From Enterococcus_G camelliae (GTDB lineage Bacteria; Bacillota; Bacilli; Lactobacillales; Enterococcaceae), in NCBI RefSeq assembly GCF_042685105.1, contig NZ_JBHUMO010000044.1, forward strand, positions 1 to 64,000: a stretch of 64,000 bases of DNA. Direction: 5' to 3'. The translations under genes and the position numbers were made by a program. The notes below the pieces were generated by a model, which was not told the origin of the DNA, did no database searches, and saw nothing but the letters and a program-made list of their open reading frames with translations. The stretch's first letter is position 1. Every line of letters starts with the position of its first letter. Positions 1 through 7,486 of this stretch are shown piece by piece.

Positions 1-576
1 AAAGTCCGTAATTCCTAAGTCAATACCAATTGCAGAATTAGTTTTAGGTAATTCCTTAACTTCTTCTTTGCATAATAAAGAAATATAGTATTTACCGCTA
101 GAATACCGTGATATTGTAGCAGCTTTGATCATTCCTTTTGGTTGTCTATGAAGTTGAATTCTAACCAATGATTTCAATTTAGGAAGTTTGATAAATTTAT
201 TATCAAGTAGCGCTACTGTCCCATTTTGATTATTCGTTGTGTAACTCTGAACAGGATTTTTCTTGCTTTTGAAACGTGGAAATCCAACGGATTTATCCCG
301 AAAGAAATTCTTATAAGCCTTATCTAAATTGAGTTGCGCATTAGCTAAGGCAAGACTATCAACTTCCTTCAAAAACGGAAATTCTTCCTTGTATTTAGCA
401 GGGGTGGGAAAGACCATTTTTTTAGAAGAATTATTTTTTACTTCTTTATATGCTTTTTTTCGGTCATTAAGCATTAGATTATAGACCTTACGGACACAGC
501 CAAAAGATTGTGCAAAGAAGAGCTCTTGCTCTTCTGTTGGATAGAGTCTGAATTTATATGCTTTTAGTCGTTCCAT
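1..576 (-). CDS. tnpB: TnpB, IS200/IS605-type element, C-terminus beyond window
   Basis: RNA-guided nuclease/accessory protein of an IS200/IS605-type element. The visible 192 residues hold the N-terminal helix-turn-helix_OrfB segment (MERLKAYKFRLYPTEEQ, FGCVRKVYNLML) and run into the RuvC-I motif AIGIDLGIT at the window edge, whose Asp is catalytic in this family. The rest of RuvC and the zinc finger lie outside. ATG at 576 follows a GTAGGTG stretch; a GTG three codons upstream is possible. The stop of a tnpA fragment lies 16 bases upstream, the usual tnpA-tnpB order. Whether this copy is intact cannot be judged. Confidence 0.85.
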   Translation of the reverse strand, partial: MERLKAYKFRLYPTEEQELFFAQSFGCVRKVYNLMLNDRKKAYKEVKNNSSKKMVFPTPAKYKEEFPFLKEVDSLALANAQLNLDKAYKNFFRDKSVGFPRFKSKKNPVQSYTTNNQNGTVALLDNKFIKLPKLKSLVRIQLHRQPKGMIKAATISRYSSGKYYISLLCKEEVKELPKTNSAIGIDLGITDF

Positions 577-592
577 AAAATTCACCTACTCT

Positions 593-819
593 CTACTTAT
601 GATTATTTCCTTGATTTTGAATATAGTTCTTAATCACCTCAATTGGTACACCGCCAGTTGTCAAAAGACAAAAACTTTTAGACCAGAACATTTCTTTCCA
701 AAGAAATTGTTTCATTTTTGGGAAATCACGTTTTATCAAACGTGAGCTAGCACTTTTATAGGCATTGATGAATTTTGTCAATTCTGTTTTAGGTTGAGCT
801 TTGAACATAATGTGAACGT
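593..819 (-). pseudogene. tnpA C-terminal fragment, cut by scaffold gap
   Basis: The reading encodes VHIMFKAQPKTELTKF through the C-terminal NNHK end, the second half of a Y1 (HUH) transposase of the IS200/IS605 family. The catalytic Tyr region IKNYIQNQ is present; the upstream half is lost in the 10-N join at 820-829. It nearly matches the intact copy at 6925-7329, so the truncation is probably an assembly effect rather than biological decay. Confidence 0.75.
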
Positions 820-829
820 NNNNNNNNNN

Positions 830-934
830 TGAAGAATCATTTTTTACTTCTTCATATGCTTTTTTTCGGTCATTAAGCATTAGATTATAGACCTTACGGA
901 CACAGCCAAAAGATTGGGCAAAGAAGAGCTCTTG
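830..934 (-). pseudogene. tnpB N-terminal fragment between two gaps
   Basis: A 35-codon piece of tnpB, beginning QELFFAQSFGCVRKVYN and running into KKAYEEVKNDSS. It is bounded on both sides by 10-N joins. It duplicates sequence of the neighbouring copies and is most likely an unresolved repeat contig rather than a separate gene. Confidence 0.7.
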
Positions 935-944
935 NNNNNNNNNN

Positions 945-1205
945 CGCCTTATCTAAATTGAGTTGCGCATTAGCTAAGGCAAGACTATCAACTTCCTTCA
1001 AAAACGGAAATTCTTCTTTGTATTTAGCAGGGGTGGGAAAGACCATTTTTTTAGAAGAATCATTTTTTACTTCTTCATATGCTTTTTTTCGGTCATTAAG
1101 CATTAGATTATAGACCTTACGGACACAGCCAAAAGATTGGGCAAAGAAGAGCTCTTGCTCTTCTGTTGGATAGAGTCTGAATTTATATGCTTTTAGTCGT
1201 TCCAT
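945..1205 (-). pseudogene. tnpB N-terminal fragment with start codon
   Basis: From ATG at 1205 the frame encodes MERLKAYKFRLYPTEEQ and continues to NAQLNLDKA before the gap at 935-944. It differs from the copy at 1-576 by a few substitutions (for example EEVKND against KEVKNN), so at least two tnpB variants exist in the genome. Confidence 0.72.
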
Positions 1206-1221
1206 AAAATTCACCTACTCT

Positions 1222-1455
1222 CTACTTATGATTATTTTCTTGATTTTGAATATAGTTCTTAATCACCTCAATTGGTACAGCGCCAGTTGTCAAAAGACAA
1301 AAACTTTTAGACCAGAACATTTCTTTCCAAAGAAATTGTTTCACTTTTGGAAAATCACGTTTTATCAAACGTGAGCTAGCACTTTTATAGGCATTGATGA
1401 ATTTTGTCAATTCTGTTTTAGGTTGAGCTTTGAACATAATGTGAACGTGATCTCT
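1222..1455 (-). pseudogene. tnpA C-terminal fragment, cut by scaffold gap
   Basis: Encodes RDHVHIMFKAQPKTELTKF to the NNHK end, including the HUH histidines (HVH) and the C-terminal Tyr region. The N-terminal half is missing because of the 10-N join at 1456-1465. It ends 16 bases before the tnpB start at 1205, the normal spacing of this element. Confidence 0.75.
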
Positions 1456-1465
1456 NNNNNNNNNN

Positions 1466-1812
1466 CCGCCAGTTGTCAAAAGACAAAAACTTTTAGACCA
1501 GAACATTTCTTTCCAAAGAAATTGTTTCACTTTTGGGAAATCACGTTTTATCAAACGTGAGCTAGCACTTTTATAGGCATTGATGAATTTTGTCAATTCT
1601 GTTTTAGGTTGAGCTTTGAACATAATGTGAACGTGATCTCTATCATGATTCCACTCAACTAAAGTAATGTGATACGATTCTGAAATTCTTTCAAAAGTCG
1701 CTTTAGCATAGTCAGATATTTCCTCATCAATTACTTGTCTACGGTATTTAGTTACTAAAACAAGGTGATAATAAAGAAGAAATACTGAATGATTGTTTGT
1801 ATCTAATTCCAT
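1466..1812 (-). pseudogene. tnpA N-terminal part, truncated by gap
   Basis: ATG at 1812 starts MELDTNNHSVFLLYYHLVLV; 115 of the usual 134 residues are present, including the HVH metal-binding pair, then the gap at 1456-1465 removes the Tyr-bearing helix. It belongs with the left-end sequence at 1813-1939. With the fragment at 1222-1455 it may be one gene copied across the join. Confidence 0.75.
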
Positions 1813-1939
1813 GTTATATCAACTCATTCCTTATATGGACTGATTATAACATAGGACAAAATAAAAAGGCAATGTGCCTTAATTGTCGGTTTTCGAGTTA
1901 CCAACGGTAATCCTCATACCGAACGGCATTCATCACCCA
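1813..1939 (-). mobile_element. IS200/IS605 left end (copy A)
   Basis: Non-coding left end upstream of tnpA. It contains two imperfect hairpins seen in all copies here: GGTTACC-GTT-GGTAACTC (one base differs in this copy) and ATGCCG-TT-CGGTAT. Subterminal hairpins are what Y1 transposases recognise. The outer end is lost in the gap at 1940. Confidence 0.7.
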
Positions 1940-1949
1940 NNNNNNNNNN

Positions 1950-2094
1950 GGTGATACGATTCTGAAATTCTTTCAAAAGTCGCTTTAGCATAGTCAGATA
2001 TTTCCTCATCAATTACTTGTCTACGGTATTTAGTTCCTAAAACAAGGTGATAATAAAGAAGAAATACTGAATGGTTATTTGTATCTAATTCCAT
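1950..2094 (-). pseudogene. tnpA N-terminal fragment (copy B)
   Basis: 48 codons from ATG at 2094 (MELDTNNHSVFLLYYHLVL), cut at the gap 1940-1949. It carries VLGTKYRRQ where other copies read VLVTKYRRQ, so it is a distinct copy. It is attached to a complete left end (2095-2260), and beyond that to unique host DNA. Confidence 0.72.
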
Positions 2095-2260
2095 GTTATA
2101 TCAACTCATTCCTTATATAGACTGATTATAACATAGGACAAAATAAAAAGGCAATATGCCTTAATTGTCGGTTTTCGAGTTACCAACGGTAACCCTCATA
2201 CCGAACGGCATTCATCACCCACCTATAGAGGATGGGCGACTTCTGCCTAATTTAGTTAAA
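2095..2260 (-). mobile_element. IS200/IS605 left end (copy B), with host junction
   Basis: Same hairpin-bearing left end as at 5147-5313. Copies B and C share sequence up to CTAATTTAGTTAAA and then diverge, so the element boundary is close to 2260. On the element strand both flanks present TTTAA at the junction, a candidate insertion motif (TAM). The insertion lies inside the reading frame at 2252-2386. Confidence 0.7.
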
Positions 2261-2386
2261 ATCTTCGGATTGAGAAAAATTGCTTTTAACAACGATATAA
2301 TTTTCAGTAGAATGAATCTCACATGATAGCGACTTCAGCCAAACTAACTCATTTTGTAGGAATTCTTCCTGAATACAATTCATCAT
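2252..2386 (-). pseudogene. N-terminal fragment of unknown protein, cut by IS insertion
   Basis: 44 codons from ATG at 2386, overlapping the MFS stop by 4 bases (ATGA), which indicates translational coupling. The frame runs MMNCIQEEFLQNELVWLKSL and then enters the IS left end, where the stop TAA is supplied by the element. I do not recognise the family. It was probably the third gene of a radical SAM - MFS - unknown operon. Confidence 0.45.
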
Positions 2387-3576
2387 AAGTCTCCCGCTAA
2401 ATCAATACTTTTATAGATTTTCGTCTTTACTAGTAAAATATACGAACAAACGAATACTATACTTATCGAAAAGCTTAATATCATAGTACCATATTGACTA
2501 ATAAAATTACCTAAAAACATCCCGATTGGTGCGGCCAAGTAAATAACACAATCAATGATACCTAAAATTTTCCCGCGATTTCTATGATCAATTGAACTAA
2601 CAAAATAACTGAACAACGGCTGTGTGAGCGTATCAAAAAAGCCATAAAACGATAAAACAATGAAATTCACTAGATTCATTTGGTGACTGAAAGGAAGTAG
2701 CAGGAAGCAGATGGAAGATCCTAATAATCCTATTTTAGTCAATTTTGATACTTTTTTTCTATAATGGATAACAAAAAACGAAGCAAATAGTTCTCCTATA
2801 TTGATAGAAGATTTTAGTAGCGATAAAAAAACAGGCGAAGTTTGACTAGTATACTTAAGCATAAAATAAGGTAATATATTTGGTATATACCCATAATCTA
2901 AATTCAATAAGAACAGCAAACAAATAAATATCATGATTTTCTTATCCTTGATAATTTTTTCTTTGATAAAATAAAAAATAGGTTCGTCAGCCTTTTTTTG
3001 ATGGAAACCCTCATTTTTTTGTATCACCCGTGTATCCTTGATAGGCAAGAAGACAATTAGAAGCAAAGCTAAAATTAGCAAGAAAATAATAACAACATAG
3101 ATTATCTCTACACTTACAAACTTAATCAATATGCCAGAAACGACATTACTTGTAATAGTAAGTATCTGGTTAAACAATCCTGCAATACCGTCATATTTCA
3201 TAAATTCATCGGTTGTCATCATTTCGGCTGCTGTAGATACTAAACATCTTAAAAACAATGTATTTATTGCTGTAAAAATCAAATAAAAAACAGCCCACTG
3301 AAGGTTTATATTTACAAAATAGCTTATGGAGACAGTTATTATAAATCCCCAAATACTGAAAAAAAAGATTTTCCTCTTTGAATAAAAATCCACAATTATC
3401 CCTACAACCAAAGACATTCCGGCTTGTAAAACAAATGAAGAACTAATGATTATGACTAAAGACTTTAATTCTTCCTGTCGTTTAAAAACTTCCCAAAGTA
3501 TATTCAACTGAAACAAAGTCGTAGAAAATAAAACAAGTACATTTAAACACAAAAAAGGTATAATTTTTTTTTTCAT
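2383..3576 (-). CDS. MFS transporter next to radical SAM remnant
   Basis: 397 residues with about 12 hydrophobic segments, typical of a major facilitator efflux or peptide exporter. The N-terminus is MKKKIIPFLCLNVLVLFSTT. GGAGAATATAA precedes the ATG, a fair ribosome binding site. Its start lies inside the end of the radical SAM frame and its stop overlaps the next frame by 4 bases, so it was part of a tight operon. By context it may export or give immunity to a modified peptide; that is inference. AT-rich compared with the chromosome core, suggesting acquired DNA. Confidence 0.7.
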   Translation of the reverse strand: MKKKIIPFLCLNVLVLFSTTLFQLNILWEVFKRQEELKSLVIIISSSFVLQAGMSLVVGIIVDFYSKRKIFFFSIWGFIITVSISYFVNINLQWAVFYLIFTAINTLFLRCLVSTAAEMMTTDEFMKYDGIAGLFNQILTITSNVVSGILIKFVSVEIIYVVIIFLLILALLLIVFLPIKDTRVIQKNEGFHQKKADEPIFYFIKEKIIKDKKIMIFICLLFLLNLDYGYIPNILPYFMLKYTSQTSPVFLSLLKSSINIGELFASFFVIHYRKKVSKLTKIGLLGSSICFLLLPFSHQMNLVNFIVLSFYGFFDTLTQPLFSYFVSSIDHRNRGKILGIIDCVIYLAAPIGMFLGNFISQYGTMILSFSISIVFVCSYILLVKTKIYKSIDLAGDL

Positions 3577-3934
3577 TTATATTCTCCAAAAAATAAGCAA
3601 GATTTCCTTTTTGAATGTCACATTGTGAGTAATTTTTATTGTTTTTCGACACATAATATTCTTCTGCTCGACAACCTCCACCACAAATATACTTAATCTC
3701 ACAGTTTTTGCATTTATTAATACTATCTACTAATTCGTTTTCTAAAACTCTATTTCTATTATTTTTAATGTCAATAACTGCGGTGCTCTTAATTAAATTT
3801 GTAATTTTAAAATCTGCATGGTGAAGTTTAACACAAGGATATACATTTCCTAGCGGATCAATACTTAATATAGTAATTCCAGCTCCACAGTGGGTAATTG
3901 GAAATCCGGTAGAACTTATTAATTTATTGAGCAT
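3482..3934 (-). pseudogene. Radical SAM/SPASM protein, C-terminal part only
   Basis: The residues are the SPASM domain of a peptide- or sulfatase-modifying radical SAM enzyme: THCGAG, VYPC, then CKNCEIKYICGGGC and a final SQCD, giving the Cys set for auxiliary Fe-S clusters. The radical SAM core with its CxxxCxxC motif is absent; upstream of ATG 3934 the frame is closed by several stops. A run of ten A near 3560 lies where the frame passes into the MFS start; one extra A would give an early stop, so a slip is possible. The gene was probably lost when the IS30-family element arrived next to it. Confidence 0.65.
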
Positions 3935-4039
3935 TAAACATTGATCAATTCATCACAATAGATGAAATCGTTTCTATTATAACACAATATTTTTTTTTTA
4001 CAAGAATTTCCAATTTGAATGTACCCATTTTTTCACTGG

Positions 4040-5046
4040 TAAGTTGTAAAAGGTTCATTGTAAGATGAACTTAGCCACTTTCAGACAATAAAAAAACGTC
4101 ATAGCAAAAAATCGTGTATTATTGAAGTTCCAACACAATCAATAAGGAGATTTTCGCTATGACGCATACTGAACATACCACACAATCACGGAAAGGAAAA
4201 CACCTATCATTTGATGAACGACAATTTATCGCTTATTTGAAGAACAAATTGGGACTGTCCAATCGAGCAATCGCGAAAGAGTTGGGGCGAGCTCCTCAAA
4301 CGATCCATAATGAAATCAAAGATGGAACTGTCGATGTTATCAAACAACGTCAAATACATGGCACAAAACAATATGATTATCGCAAGACGGAATATTCTCC
4401 TGAAGTTGGGCAAAAAGCTTAGGATACTGCGCGATTGAATTCTGGCAGAACCTACCTTTGGGTCGAGTCAACTGACTTCATTGCCTATGCGGATGATCAA
4501 ATTTTACGATTGCATCAATCACCAGATAGTGTGGTTGGCACTGCGAAAGTAGCGAACTTGTTTCCAGAAAAAAGGATTCCTTGCACAAAGACCTTGTATA
4601 ACTGGATTGACAAAGGATTTATGGAAACTCAAAACATTGATCTTGTCTTGAAAGTACGAAGAAAAACGAAATCAACAAAGATTAGAAAGAACAAGACGTT
4701 TCTAGGTAATTCAATTGATTTACGCCCAGACTGTGTGACTGCTAGAGAAACGTTTGGCCACTGGAAAATCGACACTGTCGTTGGGTTGAAATCTGGACAA
4801 GATCAAGTACTGCTAACGTTGACTGAACGAAAAACACGGTTTGAAATCATTCAAAAAATTGAAGGGAAAAATGCCTTGGCGGTTCAATCAGGCATTTAGA
4901 CTCTTCAAGAGCAATTTGGACAGTTCTTTAAGGATATAGTTAAAACAATTACTTCTGATAATGGCGTTGAATTCTCAACATTATCCACGTGTCTTGACGG
5001 CATCGTTGATGTCTATTTTACGCACCCTTATTCTTCATGGGAACGT
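4040..5046 (+). mobile_element. IS30-family element, left part
   Basis: The leader before the transposase (about 4040-4158) and the coding region belong to an IS30-family element. The right end is missing because of the 10-N join at 5047. A C-terminal IS30 transposase piece occurs at 28167-28272 and may come from the same or a sister copy. The exact left inverted repeat could not be fixed without the partner end. Confidence 0.6.
4159..5046 (+). pseudogene. IS30-family transposase with two in-frame stops
   Basis: Starts MTHTEHTTQSRKGKHLSFDE with an N-terminal helix-turn-helix (GLSNRAIAKELGRAPQTIHN). The frame is interrupted by TAG at 4420-4422 and again by TAG at 4897-4899, without any frame change. 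DDE residues are visible: GHWKIDTVVG and TITSDNGVEFS. AAGGAG lies before the ATG. The tail after HPYSSWER is lost in the gap. Either a decayed copy, or one with two nonsense mutations; no full product is expected. Confidence 0.8.
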
Positions 5047-5056
5047 NNNNNNNNNN

Positions 5057-5146
5057 ATCATCAATTACTTGTCTACGGTATTTAGTTACTAAAACAAGGT
5101 GCTAATAAAGAAGAAATACTGAATGGCTATTTGTATCTAATTCCAT
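5057..5146 (-). pseudogene. tnpA N-terminal fragment (copy C)
   Basis: 30 codons from ATG at 5146 (MELDTNSHSVFLLYSHLVL), cut at the gap 5047-5056. It carries its own substitutions compared with the other copies, so it is probably another genomic copy joined to IS30 sequence by the scaffolder. Confidence 0.7.
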
Positions 5147-5313
5147 GTTATATCAACTCATTCCTTATATAGACTGATCATAACATAGGACAAAATAAAA
5201 AGGCAATGTGCCTTAATTGTCGGTTTTCGAGTTACCAACGGTAACCCTCATACCGAACGGCATTCATCACCCAACTATAGAGGGATGGGCGACTTCTGCC
5301 TAATTTAGTTAAA
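5147..5313 (-). mobile_element. IS200/IS605 left end (copy C), with host junction
   Basis: Matches the left end at 2095-2260, with both subterminal hairpins, and ends near 5313 where it meets a LysR-like relic. As at copy B, the host side reads TTTAA on the element strand. Confidence 0.68.
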
Positions 5314-5430
5314 TAGTCAATTTGTTGTTGGATAGCCGAGCCATGAAAAGTTAAAATGAACGGTTCTTGTAACAAGTCTTTCACTGAAAAAGAAATGCGT
5401 GCAAAAGATTGTCGAACAATAAAGCAAATC
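5313..5430 (-). pseudogene. LysR-type regulator, effector-domain fragment
   Basis: About 38 codons read ISFSVKDLLQEPFILTFHGS followed by AIQQQIDYL, a good match to the effector-binding domain of LysR regulators (the xPFIL...GS..RQ.ID block). No helix-turn-helix or start remains and the IS left end closes the frame. A deletion remnant; the assignment rests on one short block. Confidence 0.4.
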
Positions 5431-5433
5431 ATC

Positions 5434-5472
5434 AAAGCGCTGCCAGACCCAACTTGGATCTGGCAGCGCTTT
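5434..5472. terminator. Strong hairpin downstream of cupin genes
   Basis: Perfect 14-base stem AAAGCGCTGCCAGA / TCTGGCAGCGCTTT with an 11-base loop. GTGTTTTT follows on the plus side; the minus side has a poorer T run. It probably ends the cupin operon (minus) and may act in both directions. Confidence 0.65.
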
Positions 5473-5510
5473 GTGTTTTTAGGCGGATGACTCATCGTAC
5501 AACTTAGTTT

Positions 5511-5840
5511 TTAGTAATTCTTTGGCTTGCTTGTTGGTATTTCTATTTGCAAGAAACGACAATTTTTTTCAGCGCTGAATTGGTGAACTGAAAGAGGAGG
5601 AATAACTAACAAATGATTGTGTGTAGCTACCTCTGATAATTGATTTGCGTATTGGACGGTTAAAGCACCTTCTAAAACCAGAATTACTTTTACCAAATCG
5701 CTTTTTTCTGAACTGATGCTTTCGCCTGCACTGAAAGCAAACAAGGTGATCGGTGTTGTAACGGCTAGGTTCTTTGTTAGTGAGCGACTAGCAATCTGTT
5801 CTGGTGAAAATTGAACTAGCTCTGTTAAGTTAAATTTCAC
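5511..5840 (-). CDS. Small cupin-domain protein
   Basis: 109 residues forming a single cupin barrel: VILVLEGALTVQYANQL is the first conserved cupin strand block and HNHLLVIPPLSVHQFSAEK the second. The usual metal-binding His pair is only partly kept. The start lies one base after the stop of the upstream cupin gene, so the two are co-transcribed. Function and ligand unknown; paralogous arrangement suggests paired sensing or binding proteins. Confidence 0.7.
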   Translation of the reverse strand: MKFNLTELVQFSPEQIASRSLTKNLAVTTPITLFAFSAGESISSEKSDLVKVILVLEGALTVQYANQLSEVATHNHLLVIPPLSVHQFSAEKNCRFLQIEIPTSKPKNY

Positions 5841-5841
5841 T

Positions 5842-6195
5842 TTATTTACGCTCTCCTTTATTCTCAGGCTTGACTACTACTAACAACATTTGAAATGATT
5901 CTACTGCGAATAAAGAATGAGGAATCGTTGCAGGCATTACAATACTTTCGCCAGCGGTCACTGTATAGGTTTCATCAGCAATTTTAATAAGGGCTGTTCC
6001 TGACAAAATATTGACCATCGCATCACCATTGGAGCGATGGGTAGCAATTTCTTGATTTTTATCTAATGAAAAAAGTGTCATTCCCATGCTTGATCGTTGC
6101 ACCAACGTTTTGCTAATAATTTGTTCTTCACCAAAAGGTATGAGTTTTTTTAAGTCTAATACTTCTTTTTGAGGAATTCGTTCGATAAACTTCAT
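5842..6195 (-). CDS. Cupin-domain protein
   Basis: 117 residues, single cupin_2 barrel. The pattern is good: IATHRSNGDAMVNILSGTAL (first motif) and VTAGESIVMPATIPHSLFAV (second motif, with the His). Such proteins bind small molecules or metals, or carry out isomerase/dioxygenase chemistry. AAGAGGTAGTCAAA precedes the ATG at 6195. It follows the methyltransferase remnant at a 21-base interval, so the three formed an operon. Specific role not predictable. Confidence 0.75.
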   Translation of the reverse strand: MKFIERIPQKEVLDLKKLIPFGEEQIISKTLVQRSSMGMTLFSLDKNQEIATHRSNGDAMVNILSGTALIKIADETYTVTAGESIVMPATIPHSLFAVESFQMLLVVVKPENKGERK

Positions 6196-6216
6196 TTTGA
6201 CTACCTCTTTCAGTTC

Positions 6217-6645
6217 TTATTTTATACTGCAAATGGTAATGTAACATAACTCTTTCCCAGTTTTATTAAAAAATGAAAACATATTTTTAAACATTTTTCG
6301 ATTCTCAGGTTTCATTCCACGATAGATAATTTGGATGGTTGAGAACAAACCCTCATCACGAATCATCCCTTTAGGAGACATTAAGCTCATTTTTCCAGTT
6401 TGACTAGTTACTTTTTGAAATCCGGTTTCTTGAAATAGTTGAATCCAATCATCTATGTATAAAGGATCCACTTTTACATGAATTGTTTCTTGCAATTGTT
6501 TAACAATTTTAGCAATCTGGGGATCTAAAAACGAGATATCATGCGTCAGTAAACGACCTCCAGGTTTTAGTACACGTAGATACTCTGCTATTGCTTGCTT
6601 TTTAGCTCGAGGGCTTAACATCGTTAACATGGCTTCGTTGATTGA
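6217..6645 (-). pseudogene. SAM-dependent methyltransferase, C-terminal part
   Basis: Reads NEAMLTMLSPRAKKQAIAEY then LRVLKPGGRLLTHDISFLD, the post-I and motif II-III region of a class I methyltransferase, and runs to a natural end. The SAM-binding GxGxG motif is missing. The frame continues upstream into the IS right end (residues RSRV... are element sequence), so the insertion near 6643 removed the N-terminus. No N-terminal half was found on the other side of the element (7330-7486). Confidence 0.7.
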
Positions 6646-6787
6646 ACCGAGCGCGCACACCCGTGACTTTAGTCGTGGGTAAACGCTCGTCGGAACCAAG
6701 TTCCGAAAACGTACAGTCAGCATATTGAGAAATCAATGTGTAGAAACGGGCATAACGAAATGACCCGTGCAACAAAGAAACTGAATT
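6643..6787 (-). ncRNA. IS right end with TnpB guide-RNA (omega/reRNA) scaffold
   Basis: Read on the minus strand this is the 3' non-coding end of a tnpB element. It holds three hairpins: ACGGGTCAT / ATGCCCGT, TCGGAACTT-GG-TTCCGA, and CCCACGACTAAAGTCACGGG, and ends GGTTCAA. In characterised TnpB systems (for example ISDra2) the right end is transcribed as a scaffold and the adjoining host bases serve as guide; here the guide would be methyltransferase sequence below 6642. The link to the tnpB piece at 6798 crosses a gap. Confidence 0.6.
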
Positions 6788-6797
6788 NNNNNNNNNN

Positions 6798-6908
6798 GTT
6801 AAGCATTAGATTGTAGACCTTACGGACACAGCCAAAAGATTGGGCAAAGAAGAGCTCTTGCTCTTCTGTTGGATAGAGTCTGAATTTATATGCTTTTAGT
6901 CGTTCCAT
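6798..6908 (-). pseudogene. tnpB N-terminal fragment
   Basis: 37 codons from ATG at 6908 (MERLKAYKFRLYPTEEQELF) to VYNLML, cut at the gap 6788-6797. It follows the intact tnpA by 16 bases. The remainder of tnpB should lie in the gap, which is therefore far larger than ten bases if the element is complete. Confidence 0.72.
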
Positions 6909-6924
6909 AAAATTCACCAACTCT

Positions 6925-7329
6925 CTACTTATGATTATTTTTTTGATTTTGAATATAGTTCTTAATCACCCCAATTGGTACACCGACAGTTGTCAAAAGA
7001 CAAAAACTTTTAGACCAGAACATTTCTTTCCAAAGAAATTGTTTCACTTTTGGGAAATTACGTTTTATCAAACGTGAGCTAGCACTTTTATAGGCATTGA
7101 TGAATTTTGTCAATTCTGTCTTAGGTTGAGCTTTGAACATAATGTGAACGTGATCTCTATCATGATTCCACTCAACTAAAATAATGTGATACGATTCTGA
7201 AATTCTTTCAAAAGTCGATTTAGCATAGTCAGATATTTCATCATCAATTACTTGTCTACGGTATTTAGTTACTAAAACAAGGTGATAATAAAGAAGAAAT
7301 ACTGAATGGTTATTTGTATCTAATTCCAT
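6925..7329 (-). CDS. tnpA: IS200/IS605 family Y1 (HUH) transposase TnpA
   Basis: The only complete tnpA in the window: 134 residues, normal for this family. It cuts and rejoins single-stranded DNA at the element ends. Visible motifs: the HUH pair RDHVHIMF and the C-terminal catalytic Tyr in GVIKNYIQNQKN. The usual left end is absent: sequence departs from the other copies directly after the ATG (CCATGTTAT then TTTTC), so its ribosome binding site and recognition hairpins are lost. This copy cannot move itself and may not be translated. Confidence 0.8.
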   Translation of the reverse strand: MELDTNNHSVFLLYYHLVLVTKYRRQVIDDEISDYAKSTFERISESYHIILVEWNHDRDHVHIMFKAQPKTELTKFINAYKSASSRLIKRNFPKVKQFLWKEMFWSKSFCLLTTVGVPIGVIKNYIQNQKNNHK

Positions 7330-7330
7330 G

Positions 7331-7486
7331 TTATTTTTCTTTGGTTGTTGTAGAAAAAGCGAGTGAATAGAACTCTGGCAATCCTTTCAATACTTCTTTT
7401 TGCTCCTTTAATGAATACAAGGTAGGTGTGGTATTGGTCTTTTGTTGGGTTTCCGTAGGTGTCTTGGTCGTACAACCTACCCACAC
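7331..7486 (-). pseudogene. Lipoprotein remnant
   Basis: A 51-codon frame begins WVGCTTKTPTETQQKTNTTP, which resembles a lipobox Cys followed by the Thr-rich linker of a Gram-positive lipoprotein, then LYSLKEQKEVLKGLPEFYSL. Only three residues precede the lipobox, so the signal peptide is gone. The first G overlaps the DUF2130 stop. Probably the leftover of a gene deleted between the IS and DUF2130. Confidence 0.3.

Noticed and set aside
593..880. Joined frame of tnpB start and tnpA end
   Set aside because: Crosses the 10-N gap at 820-829; the fusion is created by the scaffold join.
894..1214. Joined frame of two tnpB pieces
   Set aside because: Crosses the gap at 935-944 and its tail is read in a wrong frame.
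820..2260. Tandem repeats of the IS as a CRISPR-like or amplified array
   Set aside because: Repeats are whole transposase segments separated by 10-N joins, not short repeats with spacers.
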